A program made the position numbers and the translations under genes. From Fratercula arctica (lineage: Eukaryota > Chordata > Aves > Charadriiformes > Alcidae): a DNA stretch of 64,000 bases. Positions 1 to 44,280 of this stretch are shown here, one piece after another. Within the stretch, counting starts at the first letter, position 1, and each line of letters opens with the position of its first letter. Location of the stretch: positions 28,115,589 through 28,179,588 of the forward strand of contig CANTUZ010000011.1 in assembly GCA_947846985.1 (NCBI GenBank), in the 5' to 3' direction. Under the pieces are notes generated by a model that worked only from the letters and a program-made list of their open reading frames with translations, did no database searches and was not told the DNA's origin.

Positions 1-21
1 TTTATCCATTTCACTTAATGA

Positions 22-33136
<33,115 letters not shown>

Positions 33137-33588
33137 GTATGTCTGACATCGTTATCCTGAGAATGAAGATTGGAAGAACACGTCAAACTTAGCTGTGAAA
33201 TCTCTCCATTATTGTACAGTCTGGAGGATTCTCAGTCCACTTTGACAACTATGAAATATGTTAACTCTTAGTGCCATCAAGTATCCCATTTGGGAGTATT
33301 TTTGATTTTTCTACTTTTTGTTGAAAAAAGGAATTTGTACTCTGTGCATTGGATGGACTTGTTTGGTACTTGGGATTTTCCTCTCTTTACAGTCAACATC
33401 AGTGTTGTAAATTTGCTAAACTGATTCACTCGCATTTAGCAGCCAGCTGTGGACTGCAGGTCCTGCCAATTTTGGACACTTGAGGACATCAAACTGAGCA
33501 TGTACACCTGAACTGCAGATCAAGTCTTTGCCCAGATTTTAAGGATTCCAATGGACAACATATTTGCACAGTACTGCATGTTGATTAT

Positions 33589-33595
33589 CACTGCC
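33589..33595 (+). promoter_or_regulatory. miR-34 seed match (7mer)
   Basis: CACTGCC, complementary to bases 2-8 of miR-34a. A second copy lies at 36784-36790. FOXP1 is a known miR-34a target in mammalian B cells. Confidence 0.5.
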
Positions 33596-33874
33596 TTTAC
33601 TCCATTTTTTTTTTGTTTTTTGGTTGGTTTCTTTTTTTTTTTCCGCTTCCATTTGGGATGGGGAAGGCCTGTGTGTGCACGTGTGTGGATATGTGTGTGT
33701 GCGTGTGAGCGTGTATATCGGGGAGGGGTTAAAAGAAAAAAATTATCCCAGACTTTTTAATGTATTGCTTTTGTTGCCCTGCCCCACTTCTCCTCTACCA
33801 TTTTAAGTTCTGACCTCAGGCCTCATCTGGGCCCAGGGCCTCTCGGAGGCTTCAACGTTTTCTGTACTTTGTGA

Positions 33875-33914
33875 TGAATGTTAATAGGTGTTTTTATTAT
33901 ACGAAGCTGAATGT
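33875..33914 (+). promoter_or_regulatory. Two miR-181 seed matches
   Basis: TGAATGT at 33875-33881 and 33908-33914, spaced 33 bases start to start, a distance compatible with cooperative targeting. Confidence 0.35.
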
Positions 33915-33993
33915 CATTGAATTGTTTGTAGTTTTTTCTGTCATTCATTCCAGTTTCCTTCAGATGCCACCATGTTTTCTTTAGCTATGGAAA

Positions 33994-34001
33994 ACATTCC
34001 A
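33994..34001 (+). promoter_or_regulatory. miR-1/miR-206 seed match (8mer)
   Basis: ACATTCCA is a full 8-base match to the muscle microRNAs miR-1 and miR-206. FOXP1 has been reported as a miR-1 target in mammals. Confidence 0.5.
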
Positions 34002-34215
34002 TTTCGGTGTCTCCCTTTTTTTTTTTTTTTTCTTTTTTTGTTGTTGTTTTTTGAAAAGGTCCCAAATGCTGCACTATAAATGTGGAAGGGTTGTCCAACG
34101 GAGAGAGAGGAACGAAGTACTGCAAGAATGAGAATGAATGACAGATGAACATAGAAACACTGTAGGAAGCAACACAGATTCATTCCACAAAGCAGTATTT
34201 TTAATTTTATTTTGC

Positions 34216-34239
34216 GGGGGTGGGGTGGGGTGGGTTGGG
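34216..34239 (+). other. Strong G-quadruplex motif in the 3' UTR
   Basis: Five runs of 3 to 5 G are separated by single or double T on the mRNA strand, followed directly by a 30-base, almost pure T tract. This fits the strict G3+ short-loop quadruplex pattern. Folding in RNA is inference. Confidence 0.65.
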
Positions 34240-35029
34240 TTTTTTTGATTTTTTTTTTTTTTTTTTTTTTTTGGCAGCAACGGTGAATATTAGCAAATGC
34301 CACAAAATTGAACAGCACAAAGAAACATATGCAGCACCAACAGAGTTCGATTTTATTAGAGGATGAATAGTACAGTGGCAAGTTCTCGGTTGTTTAACAC
34401 GAGTTCTAATGGGTCAACAAATCTTTCTGGAATGTCTAAGATTACCGAGATGGGCACCTATACATTTATTATTACAATTTTTTTTTTTTTTTCTTTTTGC
34501 ATTTGCAAATAGTGATTGGAAAGATGACTTCATTAAATTGTTATTGTACGTGGTGATGTTTCACGGTTAAACATCAGTTCAGGATTGCTTGGTGGCATTA
34601 ATCTGTTTGAATACAAATTAGATTTCAGATTGAACTTGTTACGGGAGTTAATAAGGACGGAGCCCCACTAATGCTAAAGTGTTAATTTTCAGCTGTGCAA
34701 ATCCAGTACTGCAGTTAAGATTGTTTTGCAATATTACACCAGCCAGTATGGAAACCTCGCCGTAGGAGACAGGAGATGGAGGAGAGAATTCGCGCCGGGG
34801 CTTGTTAGGCAAAAACTGGCAACGCTCTTCAAAGCAAACACGACATACAAAATTTGTTGCGATAGGTCAGTAAACTTCGGTCACCAAACACCTAAACGTT
34901 TTCATTTCCGCAACCACTTTTCCGTCGCTCATTTATTTATGTAGGACTGTAGCTTTTTTATTATTTCAAAAAGCCTTTCAGAGCTTAATTTATATTCTTC
35001 TTTGTACCTTTTTTTTGTTTCCTAAAATT

Positions 35030-35037
35030 ACCAAAGA
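35030..35037 (+). promoter_or_regulatory. miR-9 seed match (8mer)
   Basis: ACCAAAGA, the full miR-9 8-base site. A 7mer (ACCAAAG) follows at 35224-35230. miR-9 tuning of FoxP1 in chick spinal motor neurons is established. Confidence 0.55.
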
Positions 35038-35781
35038 TATTACACAAAGGTAAATTATGTTCTCTGTTATATGCTTTATCTTATGAAGCCAAATATCCTC
35101 TTATTGTTGATCAAAGGAGGTTGAAGAATTTAGAGGGAAATGACAAGATGTGGGCTATTGCTAACCTGAGAGGGAAACTGCTCCTTTATTCTAGAAAATT
35201 TAGAAGGCCAAGTAGATGTCTGAACCAAAGTTGTTACTTTTTATTTGCAATTCTTTACAGTGACCAAAAGGAAAGTCTGTAAAGAGGAATCGAGGACAGC
35301 TTTTGAGGCTAAAACTAGGAATCAGTGTTACTGGTGGAGCTGTGAGAAGGGAGCTGGAGAAAGCAGACACAGTTATTTCACGGCAAATTAAGAGTATCAG
35401 ATAAAGGAGACAGTTTAATAAAATACAGAAGAGAACAGAAAAGCTCCCACAATTTAACTGGACCACATAATAGTATTTCTAGAATTAAATGAAAGAAAAA
35501 AACTTTTTTTGGTCTTTGGTTCTACAGATTGTGTGCCACTTCTGTTTCAGGACTGTGCTAGGATGACTGCTTTAATTTTGGTTGATCTTGGCACGTTTTC
35601 TCCATTTTGTTTAGTTTTTGGTCAGCATTTTTCATAAGGAAATAACACTCCTGTCCACTCATAAGCTTTGGTACAAGAAATTTTATTGGCAGTTACTTTT
35701 ATAAAACTCAATTCTGCTTTCTGTTTCAAAAGACAAAAAAAAAAAAAGCAAAGAAAAAAAGGGCAGTCTGTGGTCATTTGG

Positions 35782-35784
<3 letters not shown>

Positions 35785-35814
<30 letters not shown>
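35785..35814. repeat. T30 homopolymer in 3' UTR
   Basis: A run of 30 T on the coding strand, in the 3' UTR. Its exact length may be an assembly artefact. Confidence 0.9.
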
Positions 35815-35815
<1 letters not shown>

Positions 35816-36783
35816 GTTTTAAATTATATCCAGGCAGCTTCGTGACGTGCCGGCGGTAGCCAGATGGGCATCATGAGAATTGGGCCCTGTGCTTCTAAAA
35901 CTGAGTGGTTTGCTGGTTAGTTCGGTATTCAGAAGGGGATAAAAATCTGGTAGATTAGTTCATTCTCAGCATGTGTAGCTAGACATGAGTAAAGATAACA
36001 GCATGAGAAACTGTTAGTACGCATACCTCAGTCCAAACTGTTAGGGAATGAGTAAATAAAAAAATACATTTCACTCAGTTGCACTTAGTTGTATGTCTTG
36101 CATGCTTAGTCTAAAGACTGTAGCAAAAACAAAAAAAATAAAAAAAGAGAAAAAGAAGTAAAAAATTAGAGTTTAACATACCTGGCAGGTGTCGCAGCCT
36201 TGCAGAAGAACCAACTGAAAATCTCAGGCTTTACATCAAGCAAACTTCACTATGATTTTTACAATTCTGATTCTGTATCCCTTTGGATATACAGTTGCTT
36301 CTTTAGGGAGGGGTTTATTATGTTGTACATATATATCCCACTGTGTCTGTGTGAGCCTTTGTCTTTCGGGGGGAGGGAGGGGAGGGCGGAAAAGGTGGAA
36401 AGGTCCTTTTTTTAGATATCATTCCTCAAAAGGAATAAATGCAGACCTGTTTGTCAAAACACCTTTTGCTTTTTGTGCAACTGCTTTATATTAACTATAC
36501 TAAAAAAATAGCTTTGAAAAAAAAAAAACTACTGTATGTAATGGAATTGCAGAATACGCTGCACATGTATTTTATTTAGTTATCCTTGCTTTAAGAATAT
36601 TGGATGACATTTGCTGACATGTGGGAGAAAATCCCTGACTTCTTTTTTTTCAGCTTTTAAATTGTAACATAGTTGACAGATTATTTTTTTTTTCTCCTGT
36701 TATCATTGATCGAAGCATTTTTGTACAGTTTTTGTGTTTAAGCTGGTTTTTTTGATACTTTCCCACCCCTTCTGTTATCTTAC

Positions 36784-36790
36784 CACTGCC
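36784..36790 (+). promoter_or_regulatory. miR-34 seed match, second copy
   Basis: CACTGCC followed by T, so a 7mer. See 33589-33595. Confidence 0.45.
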
Positions 36791-37131
36791 TTTTCTGGCT
36801 GTCTTAAAACAAAGTTCATATATTTGAAAGGAAAAAAAAAAAAAAGTTGTTAAAAAAAAAAAATGTTTTTCTCCTGCTGCAGTAAATATTTTGCATGATG
36901 AATTCCAGGGTCACACTTTCAAAGTTTATCAGTGAAGTAGTGATTAATAATGGGGAGTGTCAAACTATTGAACTTTTGTATAAAAAAAAAAAAAAACTTT
37001 ACAAGGTGCCAAGATGTAAAGACAATTTGTTACATGTTTTTTTTCTCAAAGAAAAGCGTACATTATGAAAGTAGTACCATGTATCAGGTAAATCGCTGTC
37101 AGGAATGAGAGTCAAAGCCTTCCTTGTCCAC

Positions 37132-37160
<29 letters not shown>
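37132..37160. repeat. A29 homopolymer in 3' UTR
   Basis: A run of 29 A. It is a likely internal priming point for oligo-dT, so apparent transcript ends here need care. Confidence 0.9.
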
Positions 37161-37164
<4 letters not shown>

Positions 37165-37707
37165 GTAAATGTAAAACCTGTTAGGTTTCTGCATTCAACT
37201 AGAAGTGAAATGAAAAATCAAGGCTTATGTAGAACAAGAGACCACAAAAAAAATAGTACCTTTTGCTGATTCTCACTCGCAAGAGTCCCGCCGCGGGTCC
37301 TGCACCTCCCCTCTCCTGGAGCTCCTGCTTCGGGATGAGGCCGGGGCAGGGGTTCTGGTTCTACAGATATTGAAGATCATTAGATATTTTATATATATAC
37401 ATACATAAATATATATATATAAAAATTTTTTTAAAAATAATTTTGAACTATTGTAGTTTTCAGATCACCGATAATCTCACGTTCATTATAGCATGGAAAG
37501 AAAAAAAAAAATGTGTTTAAACTCTTTTGAAATCCTTTGGTACCTTTGGTTAATGAACTCAAGAGTGAATTTTTAGATGTTTCAGAAGTCATTTAGTATT
37601 CTAGTCTTGCGAGGTGAATTTGCAGTTAACCACTGCATTTTAATGGGCCCAGAACAGGTAACAAAGTATCTTCTACCCATAAGCCTTGATGAAAATGGTA
37701 CAGTCCA

Positions 37708-37715
37708 GACTGTTA
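37708..37715 (+). promoter_or_regulatory. miR-132/212 seed match (8mer)
   Basis: GACTGTTA, a full 8-base match close to the 3' end of the UTR, a favourable position. Confidence 0.4.
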
Positions 37716-37849
37716 GCATGGTGCTTCGTGTGTATGTGCTGCCAGTAACAAGATTTTTTTTTATTATTTTTTTTTTTTGATAAGGCATAAAAGAAACTCA
37801 TTCCTTACATCAACTGTAATTCCATCATTCCATGTCTGTTGATACAGAC

Positions 37850-37855
37850 AATAAA
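37850..37855 (+). terminator. FOXP1: Poly(A) signal, proximal of the final pair
   Basis: AATAAA in ACAATAAAAAATG, 57 bases before the next signal. Confidence 0.7.
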
Positions 37856-37906
37856 AAATGTTGTGTAGTCAGTACTAATTACTGACATTATAGCATTCTC
37901 AAATGC

Positions 37907-37912
37907 AATAAA
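37907..37912 (+). terminator. FOXP1: Poly(A) signal, distal of the final pair
   Basis: AATAAA in GCAATAAAAATG, followed by GGTTGTTCACACTGG and a T/GT-rich stretch (TTTTTGTTTTGTCT) that fits a downstream element. It is the probable end of the longest FOXP1 mRNA. Confidence 0.75.
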
Positions 37913-38559
37913 AATGCTGGTTGTTCACACTGGTAATGCAAGTTGCCATGTCCTAAGTTTTTGTTTTGTCTCCCCCCCCCCCTCCAATGAGTCCCGTGTC
38001 GCATCCCCTGAGGCCCCGCTGGGGCCGGGCGCTCGCTCGTGGAGCATCTCACCCGTGTCCCAGCACGTTCATGGACAACCTCATCGCTCTCCTTGGGTCT
38101 CCCCCAACCACATCAAATCACAAGATATTTTAGCAACGGTTTCACGGCCGGTTTGGACGGGGTGGTCGTTTGCTGCTGGAAGCGAGGAAGATGCTGTCGT
38201 GCAAAGAATTCATCCACTTGTCCAAGCAAGTCCATCGGCGTTTGACCATTAGGGTCACGGGGAGTTGAGGGTATTTGCTTTCTCGTTGGACTCCACTTCA
38301 AAGGATGGAAGAAGGGGTTCTGGGGCCTCATGGTGCAAATCCTTCCAAGTGTGGTGTCCTAACGGGAACGGCGCTGCCGGCTCCGGTGGGAAGGGTTCGA
38401 TACGTGTCGTACATATGCAAAAGCGGGTTTGCAGATCAACCACCTGGTCCACAAAACCATGAGGAGCGAAATCCCAAGTCATGCTGTCACCTGAGACAAA
38501 CTTTAAAGGAAAAACCCACCTTCTTTTCTTTCGAGTAAGCACGCATTTATTTTCTTCAT

Positions 38560-38820
38560 CAAGTTTTATAAAGAAAAATAAAATGTTTAATAACTAGCAT
38601 TAGCAGCAAACTGAAATTTCAGAGGAGAGATTTTTCATGAATAATTCATTAAAATTTCACATCTGCAAGATTAGTCATCCAAATAAAATGCTAATGTCAA
38701 AAACATGCACCGTCTATAATATTCTCATCAAGAAATCTTTTTGCATATAATGATAAATGCTTAAATTAGTACAAATGATTTTATAAAAATATTCTATCAT
38801 AAAATTATACCAGATAACTA
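38560..38820. promoter_or_regulatory. Candidate conserved non-coding element downstream of FOXP1
   Basis: An AT-rich unique-looking block with ATAATTCATTAAAA, AAATGCTAATGTC (POU octamer variant), TTTGCATATAATGATAAAT and TTAAATTAG. Conservation is not tested. Confidence 0.35.
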
Positions 38821-39939
38821 CTTTTTTGGGGGGGGTGGGGGGGCGGGGAGAAATCTTTGCACACTCATTATAATGTCTCAAAATGGTATTGACTGGTAGA
38901 TTTTAATAATCAAAATATAGAGTGGGTCATGTATTTTATTAACAGTGAGGTTTTAGTCAGCTGGAGAGGTCCCACTTTTGGGGTTAAAATTTTCCGAAGT
39001 CACAGGCAGAGGGTGTTAAGCCAGAACTTGATACATGCTTTGTCAGGAGTGCTCCATGTCTCTAAAATGTGGGTGGGAGCGTCAGCTCCAGGTAGGAGAA
39101 CACGTCCCTGAGTGAATCCCAGCAGGACACTCGGCTCCTCTGCCTGAGGACAATGTGTCCCTGTAGAGGTCACCAGGAGGGGACGTAGGCAGGACAGGAG
39201 CTATGAAGCCATCAGAGATGACCCGGGTATTTCACCTTCCCGGACATCTCAGTGCTGATGTGCCCATTGCACGCGTGAGGCGGGAGAGACCCCACCATGT
39301 TTGTCATCTGCCAACTTTCTGTGGCCTCGGGTCTAAGGAGAGCTGCGGGGGTAGGTGCCAAAAGCAGCTTGAGCTGAGGAACTGGCACCCAGCTGAGGAG
39401 TAGGATCAGGCCCTTCCCCTCCTGTGGAGTTAGTGCTGCCCTACCAGCGGATGAGCACCTGGCTCTTTGCTGGATGTCAAACACGTTTGGTATCGTCTTT
39501 GTGTTAACAATCCCATTTCTCCTCCCTGGCAGCCGTATCATGGAACATCGCAAAATGCCGTCCTACTTCACCAGCAACAGCCGGCTGGGAAATACCTTTT
39601 CCAGTCAGAAACGCTGTTTTCCACCGCAGCTGAAAAGCACTTGTATGGTCAGTGGTGAGGCAATGTGTCTCTGAGTAGCTTCCGAAGGCAACCGGAGCCA
39701 GTGCCTAGTTTTTCTGCATTTCTGCTGTACCAGAGGGAAGAGCAGCAGAAGATAAGAGGGTCGCGGCCCAGGAGCTGGAGGCCCAGGAGGACACGGCAGC
39801 CGCCGGACTCCGTGACACCCAGCTGCTCTCCGCAGATGATCTGAACAGTGACGTTTAACTTGGGCCGTGAACACAGAGTATGACAAATTTCACGTTATTG
39901 GCCTAATTTAAGGGACTAGCAATTGTTGGTGCCTCTCGC

Positions 39940-39966
39940 TCACACGCAGACACACACGCGCACGCC
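39940..39966. repeat. Degenerate CA microsatellite
   Basis: CACACGCAGACACACACGCG-type simple repeat about 2 kb after the FOXP1 end. Confidence 0.7.
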
Positions 39967-40489
39967 CTTCCTCACAACAAAGTGTAATTAGCCCTTCTTG
40001 ACCTATTAATCAGGTTCCGTCTTCAATGATGATGTTAAACGTTCGTTTAATGGTGTGTTAATCAGGGCTATCTTTCATCTTCGTTGCAGCGGTGGCTAAT
40101 TCCCTCACGTGGAAGCTCTCTTCATCCTCATGGTGCCACGTTGGTGGCAACAAACCACCGTCTCCCCCAACGGTGATGGGCAACGTGGTGGGACACGTCC
40201 CTCACGTGCGTTCACAGCCTCCCTGCTGTCTGCTCCCGGTTTTGCCCCAAAACCCCAGGGCTGAGGCGTAGCAAAGTCCTCCTTTTTTTGCCCCATTTTA
40301 TTGGTTTCATTAGGTATCTTCAAAGCACATGAGCTAGAAACGGTAAACAACGTCAGCTTGGGGTAGTTAACAAAAACTAGCCCCCCCTCCCTTTTTAATC
40401 TGCAGGAAATTTCTCTCTTTACCTGGAGGAAAAATAAAAAAAAAGCCCCGCTCTGTGGGTTTTGGTGTGTATTTATTTAGAGGAGTTCA

Positions 40490-41660
40490 GCGACCACTTT
40501 TTATGCATCTCAGAAGCCTGAAAAACACTTTTTTTTCCTTCAAGTTATAATGTTAATTTGAAGGTAACCGTCCTTTCAAGGATTAATTCCAGCCAAAGCA
40601 ATAACCATTATTTACCAGAGTTTGACATTTTTATCACTCATCATATTAGCAAATTTCCATTGAAAATGCTAAAATGGTTCGTCATAAGGCACATAACTGC
40701 TTTGGCTGTAAAAATGACCAACACAAGTGCCTGTACTCAAACATTAAATTATACTGTAATTAATAAAGACAGTTAAACTGTCTACTAGCAACAGCAATTT
40801 AGGTAACCACATTTGATCGGCTATAAATTGTAACTACATTAAAATTCCAGAAATATTAGCAATATGGATTACTTGATGGAAATAGGTGCTGATCACCAAC
40901 ACTCCTATTTTACAACGGAAGCACAGGTCATGTTGGCCACAAAACTGTGGGCGAAGATCAAGGCTGAGTACTTTTAATCTTGTGAAACAAGCAATTACAA
41001 ATAGTTGCATCGATTTGTTAAAAAGCTTTAGGTGACATAAATTGTTTCCTGTTTAGCTTATTGCTCTGATACATAAATGTCACTGAGTATAATATTAATT
41101 AGGGTCACGGAACAACAAGGGTCGGGTGATATAGTGTACGATCAAGGATGTGTCAATCCTTTGTGAAGGCAAGAAAAGCTCCGGCCCCTTCGCGCTGCAG
41201 CGCTCGAACGCCTAATTTTATGTGATGACAAAAGAAAGTAAAGGAAACTATATTTTAATATGTGAAGTAATTACTTGAGCACCAGTATAATTTTACGGTT
41301 TAGGATAAATTACAATGTTTTCATTCTCCCGCTCTTGCCACATAACATAAAAATCCACATATAGCATCAATAAAATAGAATACTGTTTATAAAGGCTTTC
41401 TGCTGCACAAGACCAACACTATTTCACCCAGCAGATGGAAACTAAGCGCACATTTCAGTCTGGTGTGTGTGTTTCTACACTTAATATTTTTTTTTTTTTT
41501 TAGGCAAAAAATGGGCTGTGCAGGTTATTTACTTAACATAAATCAAATGTATCATATACACTGTTTCTTTGGATTGGCATACGACTTAGAAAAATACAGT
41601 AAGATTCTGAAAAATCTGGAGAAAATTTATTAAATATGATTTTTACTGTAATAGAATATT
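40490..41660. promoter_or_regulatory. Candidate conserved non-coding region
   Basis: 1.2 kb of AT-rich, mostly non-repetitive sequence with many TAAT, ATTA and AATTA cores. A 72-codon open frame at 40558-40776 is the only long one, and it has no recognisable domain. It may be an enhancer cluster; this is inferred from composition only. Confidence 0.3.
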
Positions 41661-41815
41661 AATGTAACCCAATGCTCATTTCCCATTAAGCTGATCCCTT
41701 TTTAATACACACATGCTTTTTATTATTTTGCACTCATGCGAAAATTCCACATTCAGAGAGTTTCCATCTCCTTAGGAATGTCTCTGGCAAAGGCGCAGTA
41801 AGAAATCTTGAACTG

Positions 41816-41853
41816 AAAAAATAAAAAAATAAAAAAATAAAAAAAAATAAAAT
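41816..41853. repeat. AAAAAAT simple repeat
   Basis: Repeated A4-9 runs split by single T. Confidence 0.8.
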
Positions 41854-42540
41854 AGACAGCAAATAGGGACCGATAAGATGTGGCGAAGCGCTCATGAACT
41901 GAAGCAAAAGCCAATGATATAATAAAGGGTAAAAAGGCATTCAGCACTGCGAGGGGAACGGTAGAAACAATTACACTTTAAACCCCTCCTTCTCGCTGCC
42001 ACTGTACCACCGCGCAGATGAAAATGTTTGATTTGCAACATAAAAGATTCATTAATTACCACTTGAATATTTAAAGCTATTTTGCAGACTAACAGAGGCA
42101 GATAAAGCACTGAATTAAAACCTCTAATAAAATTGTAAAAATATTTCTGCGAGTTTACCAGCGTTGCGATTCCTGCCGGTTACGGGAGCCAGGCTCGGCT
42201 CGTTAGAGAAGGAATTAGGGTTTGGGTTTTTGTTTTTTTTTTTTTTTTTGAGTGGGTATTTGAAGAAAGCTGGTGCGATTGCACGGCGCTATTTATCTCT
42301 CATTTTCAAATGTTTACCAAATACTTGGACTCTCTCTCCCTTCGCATGTGGTTGCCCTCCATGGGAGAAGCGGCTCCCACAAAACAATACAAGGGACGAG
42401 GAGCGTTTGAGCTATACATTCATTTTCATGCATTTCCATATACAGTAAAAACTCGTCTAGTCATAAGGCTGCTGTAACACTCTCTCTGATACGAGGCAGT
42501 TGTACTTCGTGGGGGGAAAAAAACCAAATCTGTTAATCCT

Positions 42541-42561
42541 GTTATAATTACCTTTGTTAGA

Positions 42562-42595
<34 letters not shown>

Positions 42596-44280
42596 GAACA
42601 CAGTATCCTCGTTCGCCGGGGTGGAGAACTGGCAAACGGCAGGAGTGGGTAAGGCCTCGAGCATCCCTGTCGCCCTGCTCGGGGTTTACTGGCTGTGGCG
42701 TATAAATGCGCGGATTGCAAAGGACGAGTCACGTGTGCGCGCCCAGAAAGCACAGTGTAACTCAAAAAAAAAAAAAAAAAAAAAAAAAAAATTCAGTGTA
42801 TATTTGTATTTGCACAACTTCTGCCTGTAAGCGATGCAGTCTCCGTTTTGTGAGCCCCCACCCCACCCCCCCCAGGCGATGTAAATCCTGGTGGCTGAGG
42901 AGCTGCATTTGACGCTTGACAATTGCGTATGTTAATTTTTACCTGTTTGCATTCAGTTGGCAGTCAGATTTTTTTTTTTTTTTTTAAAAACCCAAAACAC
43001 CCCACATTCTATTTTTAAACAAGTGACTATTTGAAGCCCACCACAGTGCAGCGAGGGCTTGATTGCGGGATGAGAGCTGAAAGATACACTAACAGCTCTT
43101 TTAGCAGTATGTTAACGACGATGAGTAGAGCCAAAGTGTATGGATTTAATAAGAGAAAAACAGTTACAGTTCTTTCTCACTGTCATTAATTCATGCAGTT
43201 GGCCAATGAAATTTAAAAAAAAAATGTCAATTGATATTTGGATACACCCTTTACACGACTGTTCCTCTTGTCATTATTGAGCGTCCGCTCCAATTAAAAG
43301 GGTTTTGAAAGGATTCCTCTGTGTTTGGATGTGAGGTTTCATCCTGATTTCAGAAGTCCCTGGTGGGCCCAGTAGTGCTGGTTAGTTACTGGTAGTGCCG
43401 GGGATGCTGCTGCCAGCACAGGGAGCCCCATCGGGGCATCGCCGGCTGCCGTCACACGGGCTCCACCTTCACCAGCAAAACACAATATCCAGGGCAGCCG
43501 CTCCCCGCTCCCGCCAGAAAGGAAAGGGCGTACTCAAAATATTTCAGGCCTTGCCCTTGCTTATTGTTTTTGGAAAGGCCTTTTTTCTTTTTTTTTTTTC
43601 TTTCTTTTTTTTTTTTTTTTTTTGGTTCAACCCACTTGTTAATGTTCGTTTGTGTTGGGCACGATAAGAGCCTGTCGGTTTATACCATACGAGTGGAGGG
43701 GCATTTGGAGACGTTTGAGATATTTTTAGACTTGAGAAAAAATTATTGTCGGTGTAGTTGCCGTGGTGGAAAAATGGATGTCTCCTAGTAGTTTGTAAAT
43801 CTATGTGTACATATATACCCGCATGTACTTTTTAATGTGCTTTGATATGTATATAGAACTGAAGCTCTGCTAAGCAGAGCCTCTTAAAACCCAACAAGGG
43901 AGGAGCTGTGGGATTACCGACTTCCCCAACACCACCATGTTTCGCGCAGACGTCCCCATCGTTATCACAGGGAGGGAGGAGCCGGCCCTGACCTGGCAGC
44001 GGCTCCCGCCCGCCTTTGCCGTGAATATTGAGGGCAGGCCGCTGTATTCCGACAGCAAACGCACACGCACGCAAACATCCATGATGTTTTTTTGGCTTTG
44101 CCACCTTTGTAGGCACGCAGAGAGCCTTCCGAACGCGGGATGTTTATACCTCACATGCTCACCCTTGCTATTTTTAAGCGTCGCTGCTTTGTGGTGTGTT
44201 TTCAAAGCTTCCCCCCGACGCCTCGTGCGGCGTGGAGCGTTCTCGCCTGTTTACACCCCCACCGAGCGCTGGCAAATTCA
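42541..44280. other. Intergenic stretch with many homopolymers
   Basis: It holds two A28 runs (42565-42592, 42764-42791), T runs at 42970-42985 and 43580-43623, and GC-richer pieces at 42593-42763 and 43400-43530. No coding gene is recognised. Confidence 0.75.
42565..42791. repeat. Pair of A28 tracts flanking a 171-bp GC-rich segment
   Basis: Two poly-A runs of the same length (42565-42592 and 42764-42791) enclose a CpG-containing segment with a TATAAA at 42701-42706. The origin is unclear: neither tract is preceded by AATAAA. Confidence 0.6.

Larger units (their letters stand above)
33137..37930 (+). other. FOXP1: FOXP1 3' untranslated region (about 4.8 kb)
   Basis: It runs from the stop codon to the distal poly(A) signals. 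It is AT-rich, with long homopolymers (T30 at 35785-35814, A29 at 37132-37160), a GT-rich stretch (33670-33715), an overlapping ATTTA pair (34931-34940), a TGTACATA Pumilio-type site (36324-36331) and several microRNA seed matches. Possible earlier poly(A) signals include AATAAA at 36434-36439. The cleavage point is inferred to lie just after 37912; it is not seen directly. Confidence 0.85.
37931..42540. other. Intergenic 3' flank, proximal part
   Basis: No gene seen. It holds a G-rich tract near 38826-38849, an AT-rich block (38560-38820), a CA-type microsatellite (about 39940-39966), and a long AT-rich, low-repeat stretch (40490-41660) that resembles conserved non-coding sequence. An A/T simple repeat lies at about 41816-41853. 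The open frames here are short and lack any recognised domain. Confidence 0.8.
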
